A stretch of DNA of 37,675 bases from Iodobacter sp. (GTDB lineage Bacteria; Pseudomonadota; Gammaproteobacteria; Burkholderiales; Chitinibacteraceae): positions 1-37,675 of the forward strand of contig NZ_JANXSO010000001.1 of the NCBI RefSeq assembly GCF_025352645.1, in the 5' to 3' direction. Each line of letters opens with the position of its first letter. Within the stretch, counting starts at the first letter, position 1. Below, one piece after another: positions 7,767 to 16,612 of this stretch. Under the pieces are notes generated by a model. The model saw nothing but the letters and a program-made list of their open reading frames with translations. It was not told the DNA's origin and did not search any database. A program made the position numbers and the translations under genes.

Positions 7767-8972
7767 ATGAGCAGACAGATTCAAGAAGCTTATATCGTCG
7801 CTGCGACTCGCAGCCCGGTTGGTAAAGCACCGCGCGGTATGTTGCGCAATGTTCGCCCAGATGATTTGCTGGCCCATGTATTAAGAAGTGCGCTGGCCCA
7901 AGTGCCTCAGCTTGATCCTAAGCTGATCGAAGACGTGATCGTTGGCTGCGCCATGCCAGAAGCCGAGCAGGGGATGAATATTGCTCGTATGGCTGTGCTG
8001 CTGGCTGGTTTGCCGGATACGGTCGGTGGTGTAACCATCAATCGTTTCTGCTCCTCAGGCGTGAATGCCATCGCCATGGCGGCGGATAAAATCCGTTTGG
8101 GCGAAGCCGATGTGATGATCGCGGCGGGTACAGAAAGCATGTCGCAAGTGCCGATGATGGGAAACAAAATCTCCCTGAATCCTGAGATTTTCACTAAAAA
8201 CGAAAACCTAGGCATTGCTTTCGGCATGGGCCTGACGGCAGAAAAAGTAGCCGAGCAGTGGAATGTTTCCCGTGAAGACCAAGATGCATTTGCGGTGGAA
8301 TCCAACCGCCGTGCCTTGCATGCGATTGCCACTGGTGAATTCAAAGACGAAATCAGCCCGCTAGAAGTATTCGCGCGTACGCCAAATTTGGTAACCGGCG
8401 AAGTTGAAGTCACTAGTAAAATTTGTGATACCGACGAAGGCCCACGCGCTGGCACCACCATGGAAGGCTTGGCTAAGCTCAAAACCGTATTCGCGGCTAA
8501 AGGCTCAGTCACAGCGGGTAATAGCTCGCAAATGTCCGATGGTGCAGGTGCGGTGATCTTGGTTTCAGAGCGTATTCTGAAGCAATTTAACTTGGTGCCA
8601 TTGGCGCGTTATGTGACCTTTGCCGTAAAAGGCGTACCTGCGCACATCATGGGGATTGGCCCGAAAGAAGCGATTCCGGCTGCGCTGAAGTTAGCAGGCC
8701 TGACGCTGGATGATTTGGGTTGGATTGAGCTGAACGAAGCCTTTGCCGCGCAAGCGCTGGCTGTGGCGCGTGATCTTAACCTAGATATGAGCAAAGTGAA
8801 TCCACTGGGTGGCGCAATTGCTTTAGGCCATCCGCTGGGTGCAACCGGTGCGATTCGTGCTGCAACCATCGTGCACGGTATGCGCCGTCACGGTATGGCT
8901 GGTAAGTACGGCATGATCTCGATGTGTATTGGTACCGGTATGGGCGCTGCTGGGATTATTCAGTCGCTGTAA
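7767..8972 (+). CDS. fadA: Acetyl-CoA C-acyltransferase (3-ketoacyl-CoA thiolase)
   Basis: 401-aa thiolase that closes the beta-oxidation cycle by cleaving 3-ketoacyl-CoA with CoA. The acyl-accepting cysteine is in INRFCSSG (C95). The second signature, GHPLGATG, supplies the catalytic histidine (H355), and the C-terminal CIGTGMGAA supplies the second cysteine (C387). All three catalytic residues are present. The start is ATG at 7767 with TAGGAG upstream. A strong terminator follows, closing the fatty-acid cluster. Sequence alone does not separate degradative FadA from a biosynthetic acetoacetyl-CoA thiolase, but the context favours degradation. Confidence 0.93.
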   Translation: MSRQIQEAYIVAATRSPVGKAPRGMLRNVRPDDLLAHVLRSALAQVPQLDPKLIEDVIVGCAMPEAEQGMNIARMAVLLAGLPDTVGGVTINRFCSSGVNAIAMAADKIRLGEADVMIAAGTESMSQVPMMGNKISLNPEIFTKNENLGIAFGMGLTAEKVAEQWNVSREDQDAFAVESNRRALHAIATGEFKDEISPLEVFARTPNLVTGEVEVTSKICDTDEGPRAGTTMEGLAKLKTVFAAKGSVTAGNSSQMSDGAGAVILVSERILKQFNLVPLARYVTFAVKGVPAHIMGIGPKEAIPAALKLAGLTLDDLGWIELNEAFAAQALAVARDLNLDMSKVNPLGGAIALGHPLGATGAIRAATIVHGMRRHGMAGKYGMISMCIGTGMGAAGIIQSL

Positions 8973-8993
8973 ACCAATAGATCATCTCTCCTT

Positions 8994-9025
8994 AAACCCA
9001 CGGCGTAAAATCTGTGGGTTTTTTT
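8994..9025 (+). terminator. Intrinsic terminator after fadA
   Basis: The stem AAACCCAC (8994-9001) with GTGGGTTT (9014-9021) is followed by a T-run to 9025. It ends 18 bp before the next start codon, so that gene's ribosome site (AAGGAAG) lies directly after the terminator. The next gene may depend on readthrough or on a promoter hidden at the end of fadA. Confidence 0.85.
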
Positions 9026-9043
9026 GCAAGGAAGTAAAAGAAA

Positions 9044-9607
9044 ATGAAAAAGCTCTTAATGACCGCTTCATTTGTACTTGCTACTCAAAGCAGTATGGCT
9101 TTGGAAGTGGCAGGGATTAATCTTGCCGATCATGCCGAATTAGCCAGCCAGTCTTTGGCGCTAAACGGTGCAGGCGTGCGTAAAAAAGTGTTCTTTGATG
9201 TGTATTTAGCCGCGCTGTATGTGCCGAGCAAAACGCAAGATGCCTCCGCCGTCGTCAATGCCGCATCACCACGCCGTATGGAGCTGCGTATGCTGCGTGA
9301 AGTTTCTGCCGCCACCATGCACGAGGGTTTTGTGGATGGCTTGAAAGCTAACCAAAGCGAGGCTGTTTTAGCCACACTAGCACCAAAAATTGCCGAGCTG
9401 GAGCAGGTATTTAAACAGGTTAAAACCGCCGCCAAGGGCGATGTGATTCAGCTTGATTTTATGCCTGGCCAAGGAACGCGGGTTACGGTGCGTGGCAAGA
9501 CCTATGCAATGATTACAGGGGATGACTTTGCTGCGGCGATGTTATCGATCTGGCTGGGGCGTGCGCCAGTGAATGATGGTTTGAAAGCGGCTCTACTCGG
9601 TAAGTAA
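9044..9607 (+). CDS. Chalcone-isomerase-like periplasmic protein
   Basis: 187-aa protein with a signal peptide (about residues 1-19, ending SSMA before LEVAG). The rest resembles the bacterial chalcone-isomerase-like family (Chalcone_3 type): an LALNGAGVRKKVFFDVYLAALY core, the MRMELRMLREV-type strand, and a DFMPGQGTRV segment near the end. Members of this family are usually exported and have no proven enzymatic role. Some related folds bind fatty acids, which would suit its place directly after the beta-oxidation genes, but that is inference. The start ATG has AAGGAAG about 11 nt upstream. Confidence 0.8.
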   Translation: MKKLLMTASFVLATQSSMALEVAGINLADHAELASQSLALNGAGVRKKVFFDVYLAALYVPSKTQDASAVVNAASPRRMELRMLREVSAATMHEGFVDGLKANQSEAVLATLAPKIAELEQVFKQVKTAAKGDVIQLDFMPGQGTRVTVRGKTYAMITGDDFAAAMLSIWLGRAPVNDGLKAALLGK

Positions 9608-9626
9608 GCAGTCTTTTAAAGTTTTT

Positions 9627-9706
9627 AGGACAAGTCATAAGCGGTGCGTAGATAGGCCTTGGTTGTTTAGAGTGCCTTATGCATGGTTTATGGCTTGTCC
9701 TTTTTT
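9627..9706 (+). terminator. Long-loop terminator after the chalcone-isomerase-like gene
   Basis: AGGACAAGTCATAA (9627-9640) pairs with TTATGGCTTGTCCT (9688-9701), one mismatch in 14, and is followed by six T. The 47-nt loop can fold further. From here to 9850 I see no gene. The segment 9722-9774 carries TACAAG/CTTGTA ends and may be a decayed dispersed element. Confidence 0.6.
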
Positions 9707-9851
9707 GCGCTTGGCGTTTGGTACAAGAGCCTCTGGATTGCCGATAAAAACACATGGGGATGACGTACTTGTAGAGCGAACAGATTAGAGTTTAAGCCTG
9801 TTGAGCGAAGCCGTTAACCAAGGCATTTTTTGTATTTAAGAAGCGAATTTG

Positions 9852-9866
9852 TGTAGTAATACTACC
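9852..9866. promoter_or_regulatory. HexR-like operator 1
   Basis: TGTAGTAATACTACC, with perfect 5-bp arms GTAGT and ACTAC around AAT. It matches 14 of 15 positions of the HexR consensus TGTARTWWWAYTACA as I recall it from Shewanella and other Proteobacteria. Its centre is 120 bp upstream of operator 2. Confidence 0.55.
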
Positions 9867-9971
9867 ATTTTGTGTTTTATATTTTATTAATAATTACCGT
9901 TCAATTGATTGATTTTATTGTGTTTTTTGTTTAAATATGTAGTTTAAAATATATTTTTTTGACGTTTAATA

Positions 9972-9986
9972 GGTAGTTTTACTACA
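9972..9986. promoter_or_regulatory. HexR-like operator 2
   Basis: GGTAGTTTTACTACA, again with perfect GTAGT/ACTAC arms and 14 of 15 consensus positions. It lies immediately upstream of the predicted -35 box at 9994. Two near-consensus copies within 135 bp of AT-rich DNA are unlikely by chance. Confidence 0.6.
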
Positions 9987-9993
9987 AAAAAAC

Positions 9994-10022
9994 TTGCGTG
10001 CGATCTGTAGTTTTGCTAAAGT
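9994..10022 (+). promoter_or_regulatory. Predicted promoter of the small transcription unit, with third HexR-like site
   Basis: TTGCGT (9994-9999), 17 bp, then TAAAGT (10017-10022). A third, weaker operator-like sequence, TGTAGTTTTGCTAAA (10006-10020, 13 of 15 consensus positions), overlaps the spacer and -10. The layout suggests a regulated promoter with a start near 10029. Confidence 0.45.
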
Positions 10023-10078
10023 AGCTCCATTGCTTGATTGGGAACAGATGTCTGGCCCAAGTCACTAAGGAGCTTGTT

Positions 10079-10159
10079 ATGCGTACCTTGCAAATTATTT
10101 TTAAGAACATCGAAGCCGCTCAAAACTTGTTGATGAAGTCGCAAGGTTTGATTCGTTGA
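10079..10159 (+). CDS. Putative 26-aa small protein
   Basis: A 26-codon ORF, MRTLQIIFKN...SQGLIR, preceded by a strong AAGGAG ribosome site 7 nt from the ATG. The peptide is mostly helical in character and amphipathic, with two basic ends and a hydrophobic face (LQIIF, NLLM, LI). It is not obviously a membrane span. It has no run of identical amino-acid codons of the kind seen in attenuator leaders. It sits between a predicted HexR-regulated promoter and a strong terminator, as the only ORF of a transcript of about 265 nt. The transcript could instead be a regulatory RNA. I do not recognise the peptide. Confidence 0.5.
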   Translation: MRTLQIIFKNIEAAQNLLMKSQGLIR

Positions 10160-10245
10160 TCTACTGGTTTAGTAGTATGTAGTTGTTGTGGTAGTAAGTT
10201 GTTGTGTGTGTAGTGTGTTTTGACTCTTCATCTAGTCTTCTTTTT

Positions 10246-10293
10246 GCCCAGTTCTGTTCTGCGTTTTTGCGCAGCAGACTGGGCTATTTTTTT
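10246..10293 (+). terminator. Strong intrinsic terminator of the small unit
   Basis: A long stem begins GCCCAG (10246-10251) and ends CTGGGC (10279-10284), with inner pairs TCTG/CAGA and CTGCG/CGCAG and small bulges. The tail is TATTTTTTT. Between the small ORF and this hairpin is a G/T-rich stretch (10170-10220) made of GTAGT and GTTGTG units, plus a CTACT/AGTAG hairpin at 10161-10175. Confidence 0.85.
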
Positions 10294-10429
10294 GCCTACG
10301 ATTTGGGCTTTTTTTACTTGTAAGAATAGCCCTAGGTATTTTTTTGCTTGATCTTATGCATGAAACAAATGCCACCATCGCTTGCCATGCGGTAAAGTAG
10401 TGGCCTTGATCTTATTGAATATTGTGCTT

Positions 10430-12202
10430 ATGTTTGCTCGTTCACTGTGTGCTTTAACTCTTGTTTTTCCCGCTGTGGTGTATGCCGACGTGGAAGCGCC
10501 TGCAGAAGCAGAGCAAAACGTCCAATTTCCCTACGTCTTAAAAATCACCGCCACTGATAATTTTCATGATCTGCTGGAAAAAAACTTAGATTTAGCACGT
10601 TGGCAGCGTGAAAGGCGCGTCACGCGGGAGCAGCTTGCGCGGCTTTTGGATTCGGTTACGGAATCGGTGTCGGGTTTGCTCGCCACAGAAGGGTATTTTT
10701 CGCCGGTGGTGAATGCCAAGTTAGATGAATCTGTGCAGCCTGCCGTGGTGAGCTTAGATGTTAAAGCGGGTGAGCCCAGTCGCGTGCGTGATATTGATGT
10801 GAATTATATGGGCGCTATTGATGAGGACGAGGTGCGGGTACAGCGGCTATTTGAGCGGCGTGAGCAAACGTGGTCTTTACCAGTGGGCAGTATATTCAAG
10901 CAAAGTGCTTGGAATGATAGCAAGCGCCGTGCATTAAGCTCATTAATTAATCGCCGTTATCCCGCCGCTAAAATGATCCGCTCTGAAGCCAGTGTAGATC
11001 CGCAGGCTTTAACGGTGGATTTAAGTATTGATTTAGATAGTGGCCCTGCTTATACCTATGGGCCTTTGGAAGTGAGTGGATTATCCCGCTTCCCAGAAAA
11101 ACTGATTCGCAATAATGTTGAATTTCATGAAGGCGAAGAGTATCGCCGTAAAGATTTAGTGGATCTGCAAACCGATTTACAAAATCTTCCACATTTTTCC
11201 TTGGTTTTGGTTGATGTAGATTTACCTGAAAATCCGCCCTTTATTGCGCCGGTAAAAGTCACGGTGCAAGAAGCCCCATTAAGCAAAATTAGCACGGGTT
11301 TGGGTTATAGCACCAATACCGGTGTACGCGGCTCATTTAGCTATCGCTACTTAAATTTAATGGATAGGGCATGGGTTTTTGACAGTAGTTTGCGCTTAGA
11401 ACAAAAAGAGCAGGCTCTAAGTGCTGGGATTACCTTCCCTCGTTTTGCCTCGGGTTATGAGCATAGGGTTTATGCCAGCTATACCCGTGAAGATATTCAA
11501 AGTTTAGCCATTGATAAATGGAAAACAGGGGTTTCTAGAAGCAGTACCTCAGAAAATATCGACCGTTTAATTAGGTTGGAATACCAAATCGAGCGCAGTG
11601 AACTTAATGATGGCACGGTGTTTGATCCACAGTCTTTAACCGCTAAATATCAATGGGTTAGACGCAATGTTGATCGCCTCAGAAACCCACGTTCAGGTAA
11701 TGTGATTACCTTGGAGGGGGGCGGAGCAATTAAAGGGGTTTTATCTGATGAAACCTTTGCTCAGCTTTATGGGCGGGGCGTGCAATATTTTCCGATTGGT
11801 AAAAAAAGCGTGTTTGTTGGCCGCTTAGAGCTAGGGCAAACATTTACTAAAGACGTGACTAATGTGCCCACAGATTGGTTGTTTCGTACCGGTGGTTCGT
11901 CGTCGGTGCGGGGTTACGATTATCAAAGTTTAGGTATTTCTTTGGGCGGCTCCACGGTGCCTGGACGGGTGTTGGCCGTGAGTTCTTTAGAGTATCAGCA
12001 GCCTGTTTACAAAGATTGGTTAGGAGCGGTGTTTGTGGATCATGGTGGGGTGGCGGATGAGTGGAAAGATTGGGAAGGCTCAACAGGTGTGGGCGTGGGT
12101 GCGCGCTGGGTGAGCCCAGTTGGCATGATTGGGATAGATGTGGCGCGTGGTATTGAGGCCAAGCAATTTAGAGTTCATTTTACGATGGGGGTCACTTTCT
12201 AA
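10430..12202 (+). CDS. tamA: Autotransporter assembly factor TamA (BamA/Omp85 family)
   Basis: 590-aa Omp85-family outer-membrane protein, near the 577 aa of E. coli TamA. With TamB it works in outer-membrane assembly and envelope lipid transport. The signal peptide (MFARSLCALTLVFPAVVYA) is followed by three POTRA-like periplasmic domains over about residues 30-260. A 16-strand barrel follows, with the loop motif GGSSSVRGYDYQSLG (VRGY is diagnostic of Omp85 lid locks), and the end is HFTMGVTF. I chose ATG 10430 because it gives a clean signal peptide; an in-frame TTG at 10382 would add 16 residues. Neither has a convincing ribosome site. The stop abuts the tamB start (TAAATG). Confidence 0.93.
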   Translation: MFARSLCALTLVFPAVVYADVEAPAEAEQNVQFPYVLKITATDNFHDLLEKNLDLARWQRERRVTREQLARLLDSVTESVSGLLATEGYFSPVVNAKLDESVQPAVVSLDVKAGEPSRVRDIDVNYMGAIDEDEVRVQRLFERREQTWSLPVGSIFKQSAWNDSKRRALSSLINRRYPAAKMIRSEASVDPQALTVDLSIDLDSGPAYTYGPLEVSGLSRFPEKLIRNNVEFHEGEEYRRKDLVDLQTDLQNLPHFSLVLVDVDLPENPPFIAPVKVTVQEAPLSKISTGLGYSTNTGVRGSFSYRYLNLMDRAWVFDSSLRLEQKEQALSAGITFPRFASGYEHRVYASYTREDIQSLAIDKWKTGVSRSSTSENIDRLIRLEYQIERSELNDGTVFDPQSLTAKYQWVRRNVDRLRNPRSGNVITLEGGGAIKGVLSDETFAQLYGRGVQYFPIGKKSVFVGRLELGQTFTKDVTNVPTDWLFRTGGSSSVRGYDYQSLGISLGGSTVPGRVLAVSSLEYQQPVYKDWLGAVFVDHGGVADEWKDWEGSTGVGVGARWVSPVGMIGIDVARGIEAKQFRVHFTMGVTF

Positions 12203-15200
12203 ATGGAGCCCAATAGCCTTGAGCCGACTGTTGCCGCTGTAATACCAAAACCTAGACACTCATTGTTACGCCGATTGATCGGCCTGCTGTTATTTGTACT
12301 CATTGTGCCGGTGTTTGTCTTAACGAGCACTTTGGCTTTTTTTGACTCACAAATGGGGCGTGATTGGCTGGTTAAGCAAGTGAACCACAGTAGTGTGGCT
12401 AAATTGCACGCCATTGATGGCTCTTTGTGGTCTAGTTTTGCCCTGCGTGGTTTGGTGGTTGATACCCCTGCTATGAAGCTGGCGATTGATAAGGTAAGCC
12501 TAGCATGGAGCCCATATAGCTTATTGGCACGGGATTTATCGTTAGATGATTTAACCATTGGGCATCTAGAGCTGGATATCAAACCTAGCCCGCCGGATAA
12601 ACTGCCCTCGCCACCGCCAGAGAGTATTACTCTGCCGATCGGCGTGCATATTGATCGGGCTAGTATTAAACGTTTAAGTATCAAGGGTTCACCTGATATC
12701 GAATCAATCCGTTTAAAACTCGCAAGTAATGGCAGCTTTCATCAGTTGTTCTTGGATCAGCTTCGGCTCAAACTGCCACAAGCTGATGTCACTCTAAAAG
12801 GTGACTTAGCCTTAGCAGGGGCACAGCCTTTTACGACTTCAGGGCAATTAACGCTGCAGGGTAAGGTTGAAAATAAACCTTTGAATTCGCAAGTAAAACT
12901 GAGCGGTGAGCTGCGTAAATTGCAATTGCAGGGTGATATTAAAAGTGAGCAACTTAAAGCGCTGATTAATGCGCGTTTAGATGTGTTTGCCCCTTACACC
13001 TATCAACTATTGAGCGAGGGCAAAATTGAGTTGCAGCAGCTTAACCCTGCGGCGCTCATGCCTAGCTTGCCTAAGGCACTGTTGGATGTGACCTTGACGA
13101 TGATTCCGCTGGGCGATCAGGCGGGTAGTGGCGTGCTGGAAGTCAAAAACGCCATGCCTTTGACGATCGATCAAGGTGGGCTTCCTTTTACTCAAATCAG
13201 CAGCAAGCTAAGCTATTTAAAAGAAGCGCTCACGATTCAATCTGCAGTGCTTAGCCTGCTTGGGCAAGGGCAGATTAAGGGTGCTGGGCAGGTGAGCCAA
13301 GGGCAAATGAAGCTGCAGTTTGAGTTGGCGAAGATAGATCCAGCCAAGCTATGGTCGCACCAGCCACCTGCGTCTCTAGGCGGAACAATTCAGCTACACG
13401 GGCCTTGGTTGGCTCCTGATGTGCTGGCTAAATTGGAAGATCAGCAGCGCAAAGTGGCATTTGATCTGGACATGGGCTGGCTAAATCCTAAGCACGAGCG
13501 CCGTATTGCGCTGCGTAGCGCTAAATTATTCCGTGCTAATAGCAGCGTGTCTTTGCAGGGCGAGTTTGGTTTATTAGATAGCAAGGGCGTAGCCAGAAAC
13601 GATTTTAAACTTAATGGTGAATTTACTGGAATTAATCCTGCCGAATTTGTAAATAGTCCTAAAGGTGTGATCACCGGGCAATTTAAACTAGCGGGGGCTT
13701 TGCTGCCGGTAATGCGGGCGGATGTGGATTACAACTTGCAAAATAGCCGTTTTAACGGTGAGGCACTGAGTGGTAAAGGGCAGTTAAGGCTAGAAGAAAC
13801 CCGCGTATCCAATGCCGATTTATGGCTAGCACTGGGCACAAATCGAGTGGATGTCGATGGGGCTTTGGGGAGTGCTAATGACACTTTAAAACTTAAACTT
13901 AATTTACCGCAACTCCAGCTGCTAGGCCCTGGCTTTGCAGGTAAGGCCAGTGGCGACGCGCAGTTAAAAGGCGAGCTGCTTAATCCGCAGATTGCCGCGC
14001 AGTTGTCGCTTAATAGCTTACAAACGCCGTTTGGGGTATCGGTGAATCAAGCTCAGATTGATGCTCAACTGCAATCTGATCTAAAAGGCCCATTTCAGCT
14101 TCGTGCCGAAGTCAGTGATGCCAAAGCTGCGGGCGTGTTGCTGCAAAAGCTCAGTTTTAAGGTAGATGGTAGCCGCGCTAAGCACCATGCCAGCTTGCTG
14201 GTACAGGGCAAAAAAGAGGAGCAGCCGATTGATCTCTCCGCCACTTTAGATGGGGGCTTAAACGAGCAATGGGCATGGCGTGGCGTGCTGCAGGCTTTGC
14301 AAGTTAAGCAACCGCTGGCTTTAAATTTAGCCAGCCCTGTTGCCTTAGAGGCGGGCGCAGGTTTACTACGCCTTGGTGATACACGCTTGCTGATGGGCGA
14401 CACCCGCTTGCACCTGAAGCACTTCTCTTGGAACGATGGCGCTTTGGATACGGCAGGTGATCTTGAGCAGCTTTCTGTGGGGCAATGGCTACCACTGCTT
14501 GGGCGAAAAGACCTGATCGGCAATTTGATGTTGGGTGGCCGCTGGAATTTGCAATCCAAGGGTGGCCTTAATGGCATGCTGGAAATTCATCGGCAATCAG
14601 GCGATCTAAAATACGTAAACGCGAGCGCCGCGCCACAAAAATTTGATTTGCAAGATTTAAAACTACAAATCAATGCCAAGCAATCCATGATAAATCTGGA
14701 AGGCAATCTTAGCTCTGGCCGCTTTGGGCAGATGCAGGCCAGTGGCAAAGCTTTAGTGGATGCCGTGAATTGGCGCTTGGCCGAACACGCTCCCGTGGAT
14801 ATTTCTGTGAAAGGTGATTTGCCTAAGCTCGCCATGCTTGGCCCTTTACTTGGGCCTGACTTAAGCTTAGGCGGTAAGGGCAACTTTGAAGTACGTCACT
14901 CCGGCTTGCTAGCAGATCAGCAGTGGGTGGGTTTTGTGAATGGTGATAATTTATCGATTCGTGATGGGGCAACGGGTCTTGCCTTGCAGGATGGTAAAGT
15001 GAGAATCGCTCTAGATAAGCGGCAGGTTGTGTTGCAACAATTTCAATTTAAAGGGGGGCAGGGCAGCTTAGAGGCAAAAGGTAGTTTCGATCTGGCCGGC
15101 CCTAGTCCAAGCGCCACGGCGCAAGTGATTGCCAATAAACTCACCTTGATTAGCAAGGCCGATATGCTAGTGGTGATGTCGGGCCAAGGTGATATTAGCC

Positions 15201-16081
15201 TTAAAGACAAAGCGCTGAGCGTGAGTGGTAGGCTGAGAGCGGATGAAGGTGATATTCGCTTTCAATCCAATGATGTGCCACGGTTATCTGATGATGTAGT
15301 GATCAAGGGTAGGGCAAAATCATTGGTTGATGCAGGGCCGAAGCTTTCTCTGCAGATGGATGTTGATCTAGGAAATAATTTCCGCTTCCGTGCCTATGGC
15401 TTGGATGCTCGCCTAACAGGCTTGCTCCGCTTGCGCGCCCAAGCGAATCAAGCACCAACGGCCACTGGCGTGGTACAAGTGGCCGAAAATAGCGGCAATG
15501 TGCGTAGTACTTACAGTGCCTATGGGCAGAAGCTAGAGATTGAACGCGGTATTCTCGCGTTTCAGGGGCCAATCGATAACCCCTCCCTAGATATTCTCGC
15601 CATGCGCCGTGCGCAGGAGGTTGCCGCAGGGGTGCAAGTATCAGGCTCAGCGCTAAGGCCGCGGGTACAGCTCTATTCGGAGCCTGGCATGCCAGATAAT
15701 GAAAAGCTAAGCTGGCTCTTGTTTGGGCATGGCTCAGATAGCATGGAGAAATCAGACAGTGCCCTCATGCTGCAAGTTGCCAATGCCTTACTCACCTCAG
15801 GTGATGGTGGCCCTGGCTTTACCGAAGGTATTTTGGGGCAGGTTGGCTTAGATGATGTGGGCTTTAGCAGCCAAAAAGAAAAAGACGGCACCTCTACCCA
15901 AGTGGTATCTGTAGGCAAACAGCTTGGCAAAAATGTGAGAGTCTCGCTAGAAAAGAGCGTAAACGGCCTGCGTGATGCGGTGAAGTTTACTTGGCAGCTC
16001 ACTAAAGGCTGGTCTTTGGTATCTAGGGTGGGAACGGATGAAACAACCGGTGATGCCTATTACACTTTTACTTTTGACTGA
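12203..16081 (+). CDS. tamB: Translocation and assembly module inner-membrane protein TamB
   Basis: 1292-aa AsmA/DUF490-family protein, similar in size to E. coli TamB (1259 aa). It is a bridge-like beta-taco protein that spans the periplasm from inner membrane to TamA. One N-terminal membrane anchor lies at about residues 25-48 (LIGLLLFVLIVPVFVL). A long periplasmic body of repeating beta-strands follows. The conserved TamB domain fills the last 350 residues, with IERGILAFQGPIDNPSLDI and the C-terminal VGTDETTGDAYYTFTFD. It starts on the base after the tamA stop, so translation is probably coupled. Confidence 0.95.
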   Translation: MEPNSLEPTVAAVIPKPRHSLLRRLIGLLLFVLIVPVFVLTSTLAFFDSQMGRDWLVKQVNHSSVAKLHAIDGSLWSSFALRGLVVDTPAMKLAIDKVSLAWSPYSLLARDLSLDDLTIGHLELDIKPSPPDKLPSPPPESITLPIGVHIDRASIKRLSIKGSPDIESIRLKLASNGSFHQLFLDQLRLKLPQADVTLKGDLALAGAQPFTTSGQLTLQGKVENKPLNSQVKLSGELRKLQLQGDIKSEQLKALINARLDVFAPYTYQLLSEGKIELQQLNPAALMPSLPKALLDVTLTMIPLGDQAGSGVLEVKNAMPLTIDQGGLPFTQISSKLSYLKEALTIQSAVLSLLGQGQIKGAGQVSQGQMKLQFELAKIDPAKLWSHQPPASLGGTIQLHGPWLAPDVLAKLEDQQRKVAFDLDMGWLNPKHERRIALRSAKLFRANSSVSLQGEFGLLDSKGVARNDFKLNGEFTGINPAEFVNSPKGVITGQFKLAGALLPVMRADVDYNLQNSRFNGEALSGKGQLRLEETRVSNADLWLALGTNRVDVDGALGSANDTLKLKLNLPQLQLLGPGFAGKASGDAQLKGELLNPQIAAQLSLNSLQTPFGVSVNQAQIDAQLQSDLKGPFQLRAEVSDAKAAGVLLQKLSFKVDGSRAKHHASLLVQGKKEEQPIDLSATLDGGLNEQWAWRGVLQALQVKQPLALNLASPVALEAGAGLLRLGDTRLLMGDTRLHLKHFSWNDGALDTAGDLEQLSVGQWLPLLGRKDLIGNLMLGGRWNLQSKGGLNGMLEIHRQSGDLKYVNASAAPQKFDLQDLKLQINAKQSMINLEGNLSSGRFGQMQASGKALVDAVNWRLAEHAPVDISVKGDLPKLAMLGPLLGPDLSLGGKGNFEVRHSGLLADQQWVGFVNGDNLSIRDGATGLALQDGKVRIALDKRQVVLQQFQFKGGQGSLEAKGSFDLAGPSPSATAQVIANKLTLISKADMLVVMSGQGDISLKDKALSVSGRLRADEGDIRFQSNDVPRLSDDVVIKGRAKSLVDAGPKLSLQMDVDLGNNFRFRAYGLDARLTGLLRLRAQANQAPTATGVVQVAENSGNVRSTYSAYGQKLEIERGILAFQGPIDNPSLDILAMRRAQEVAAGVQVSGSALRPRVQLYSEPGMPDNEKLSWLLFGHGSDSMEKSDSALMLQVANALLTSGDGGPGFTEGILGQVGLDDVGFSSQKEKDGTSTQVVSVGKQLGKNVRVSLEKSVNGLRDAVKFTWQLTKGWSLVSRVGTDETTGDAYYTFTFD

Positions 16082-16102
16082 GTTTTAAACCTTGTTTTAT
16101 CT

Positions 16103-16148
16103 AAGCCCAAGGCCATTTACATTGTTAAATGCAAGTGGCCTTGGGCTT
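16103..16148. terminator. Hairpin after tamB
   Basis: A perfect 13-bp stem, AAGCCCAAGGCCA (16103-16115) with its complement (16136-16148), and a 20-nt loop that has its own ATTTA/TAAAT pairing. It lies 22 bp after the tamB stop. No long T-run follows. From 16149 to 16330 I see only a small TTTTGC/GCAAAA palindrome (16247-16264). Confidence 0.65.
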
Positions 16149-16330
16149 ATTGCTGCTTAAATTAAGACCCACCCCTATTTTTTATGTCAATTTAAGGTGG
16201 CGCTCCAATATTCTGCATAGGAAAACGATCTGCGTGATGCGGGGTGTTTTGCTGCAGTGCAAAATAGCAGGTTCTGTGAACGTTATATTCGCCTTAGTGA
16301 ATTCCAAATCACCAGAGCTTGGGGAATGAC

Positions 16331-16612
16331 TTATGGTTTAAGGATAAAAGTGAAGTCGTCCCGCTCTAGCATGGTGTCGTTAAATACCGCTAGCAGCGCT
16401 TCGTAATCTTCTCTTCCTAGCGCGGCTTTTGCTTCATCGCCATCTTGCCAGGTGATTTGGATCGGGCCTTCTAGATTGCCGCTTAGCTCGTCGTAAAGAG
16501 CATCAAGGTTGTTCACAAAATCAGTGGAGAAATCGAGCTGTTCTGCCAACTGCTGGTAAACATCGGCCTGTTTGCTGAGGTGCTTGAGTACTACTTTTTG
16601 AGTTATTGACAT
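16331..16612 (-). CDS. Barstar-family ribonuclease inhibitor
   Basis: 93-aa barstar homologue, close to the 89-90 aa of Bacillus barstar. It should bind and block the barnase-type RNase encoded just upstream, protecting the cytoplasm before the enzyme is exported. The core motif NLDALYDEL (35-43) matches barstar NLDALWDCL. D41 sits where barstar D39 contacts the RNase active site. Barstar E76 is replaced by D79 by my alignment. The start codon lies inside the end of the barnase gene (10-bp overlap), and its GAGGTG ribosome site is made of barnase codons, so synthesis is coupled to that of the enzyme. Confidence 0.9.
   Translation of the reverse strand: MSITQKVVLKHLSKQADVYQQLAEQLDFSTDFVNNLDALYDELSGNLEGPIQITWQDGDEAKAALGREDYEALLAVFNDTMLERDDFTFILKP

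Noticed and set aside
10079-10293. Small ORF as an attenuator leader peptide for tamA
   Set aside because: It has no run of regulatory codons, no alternative anti-terminator is obvious, and tamA is not a biosynthetic gene.
10382-10429. TTG at 10382 as the start of tamA
   Set aside because: It would put 16 extra residues before a normal signal peptide and has no ribosome site; ATG 10430 is preferred, though its own ribosome site is also weak.
12199-12684. 161-codon frame opposite the start of tamB
   Set aside because: Antisense shadow of a strongly supported gene, without its own ribosome site or family pattern.
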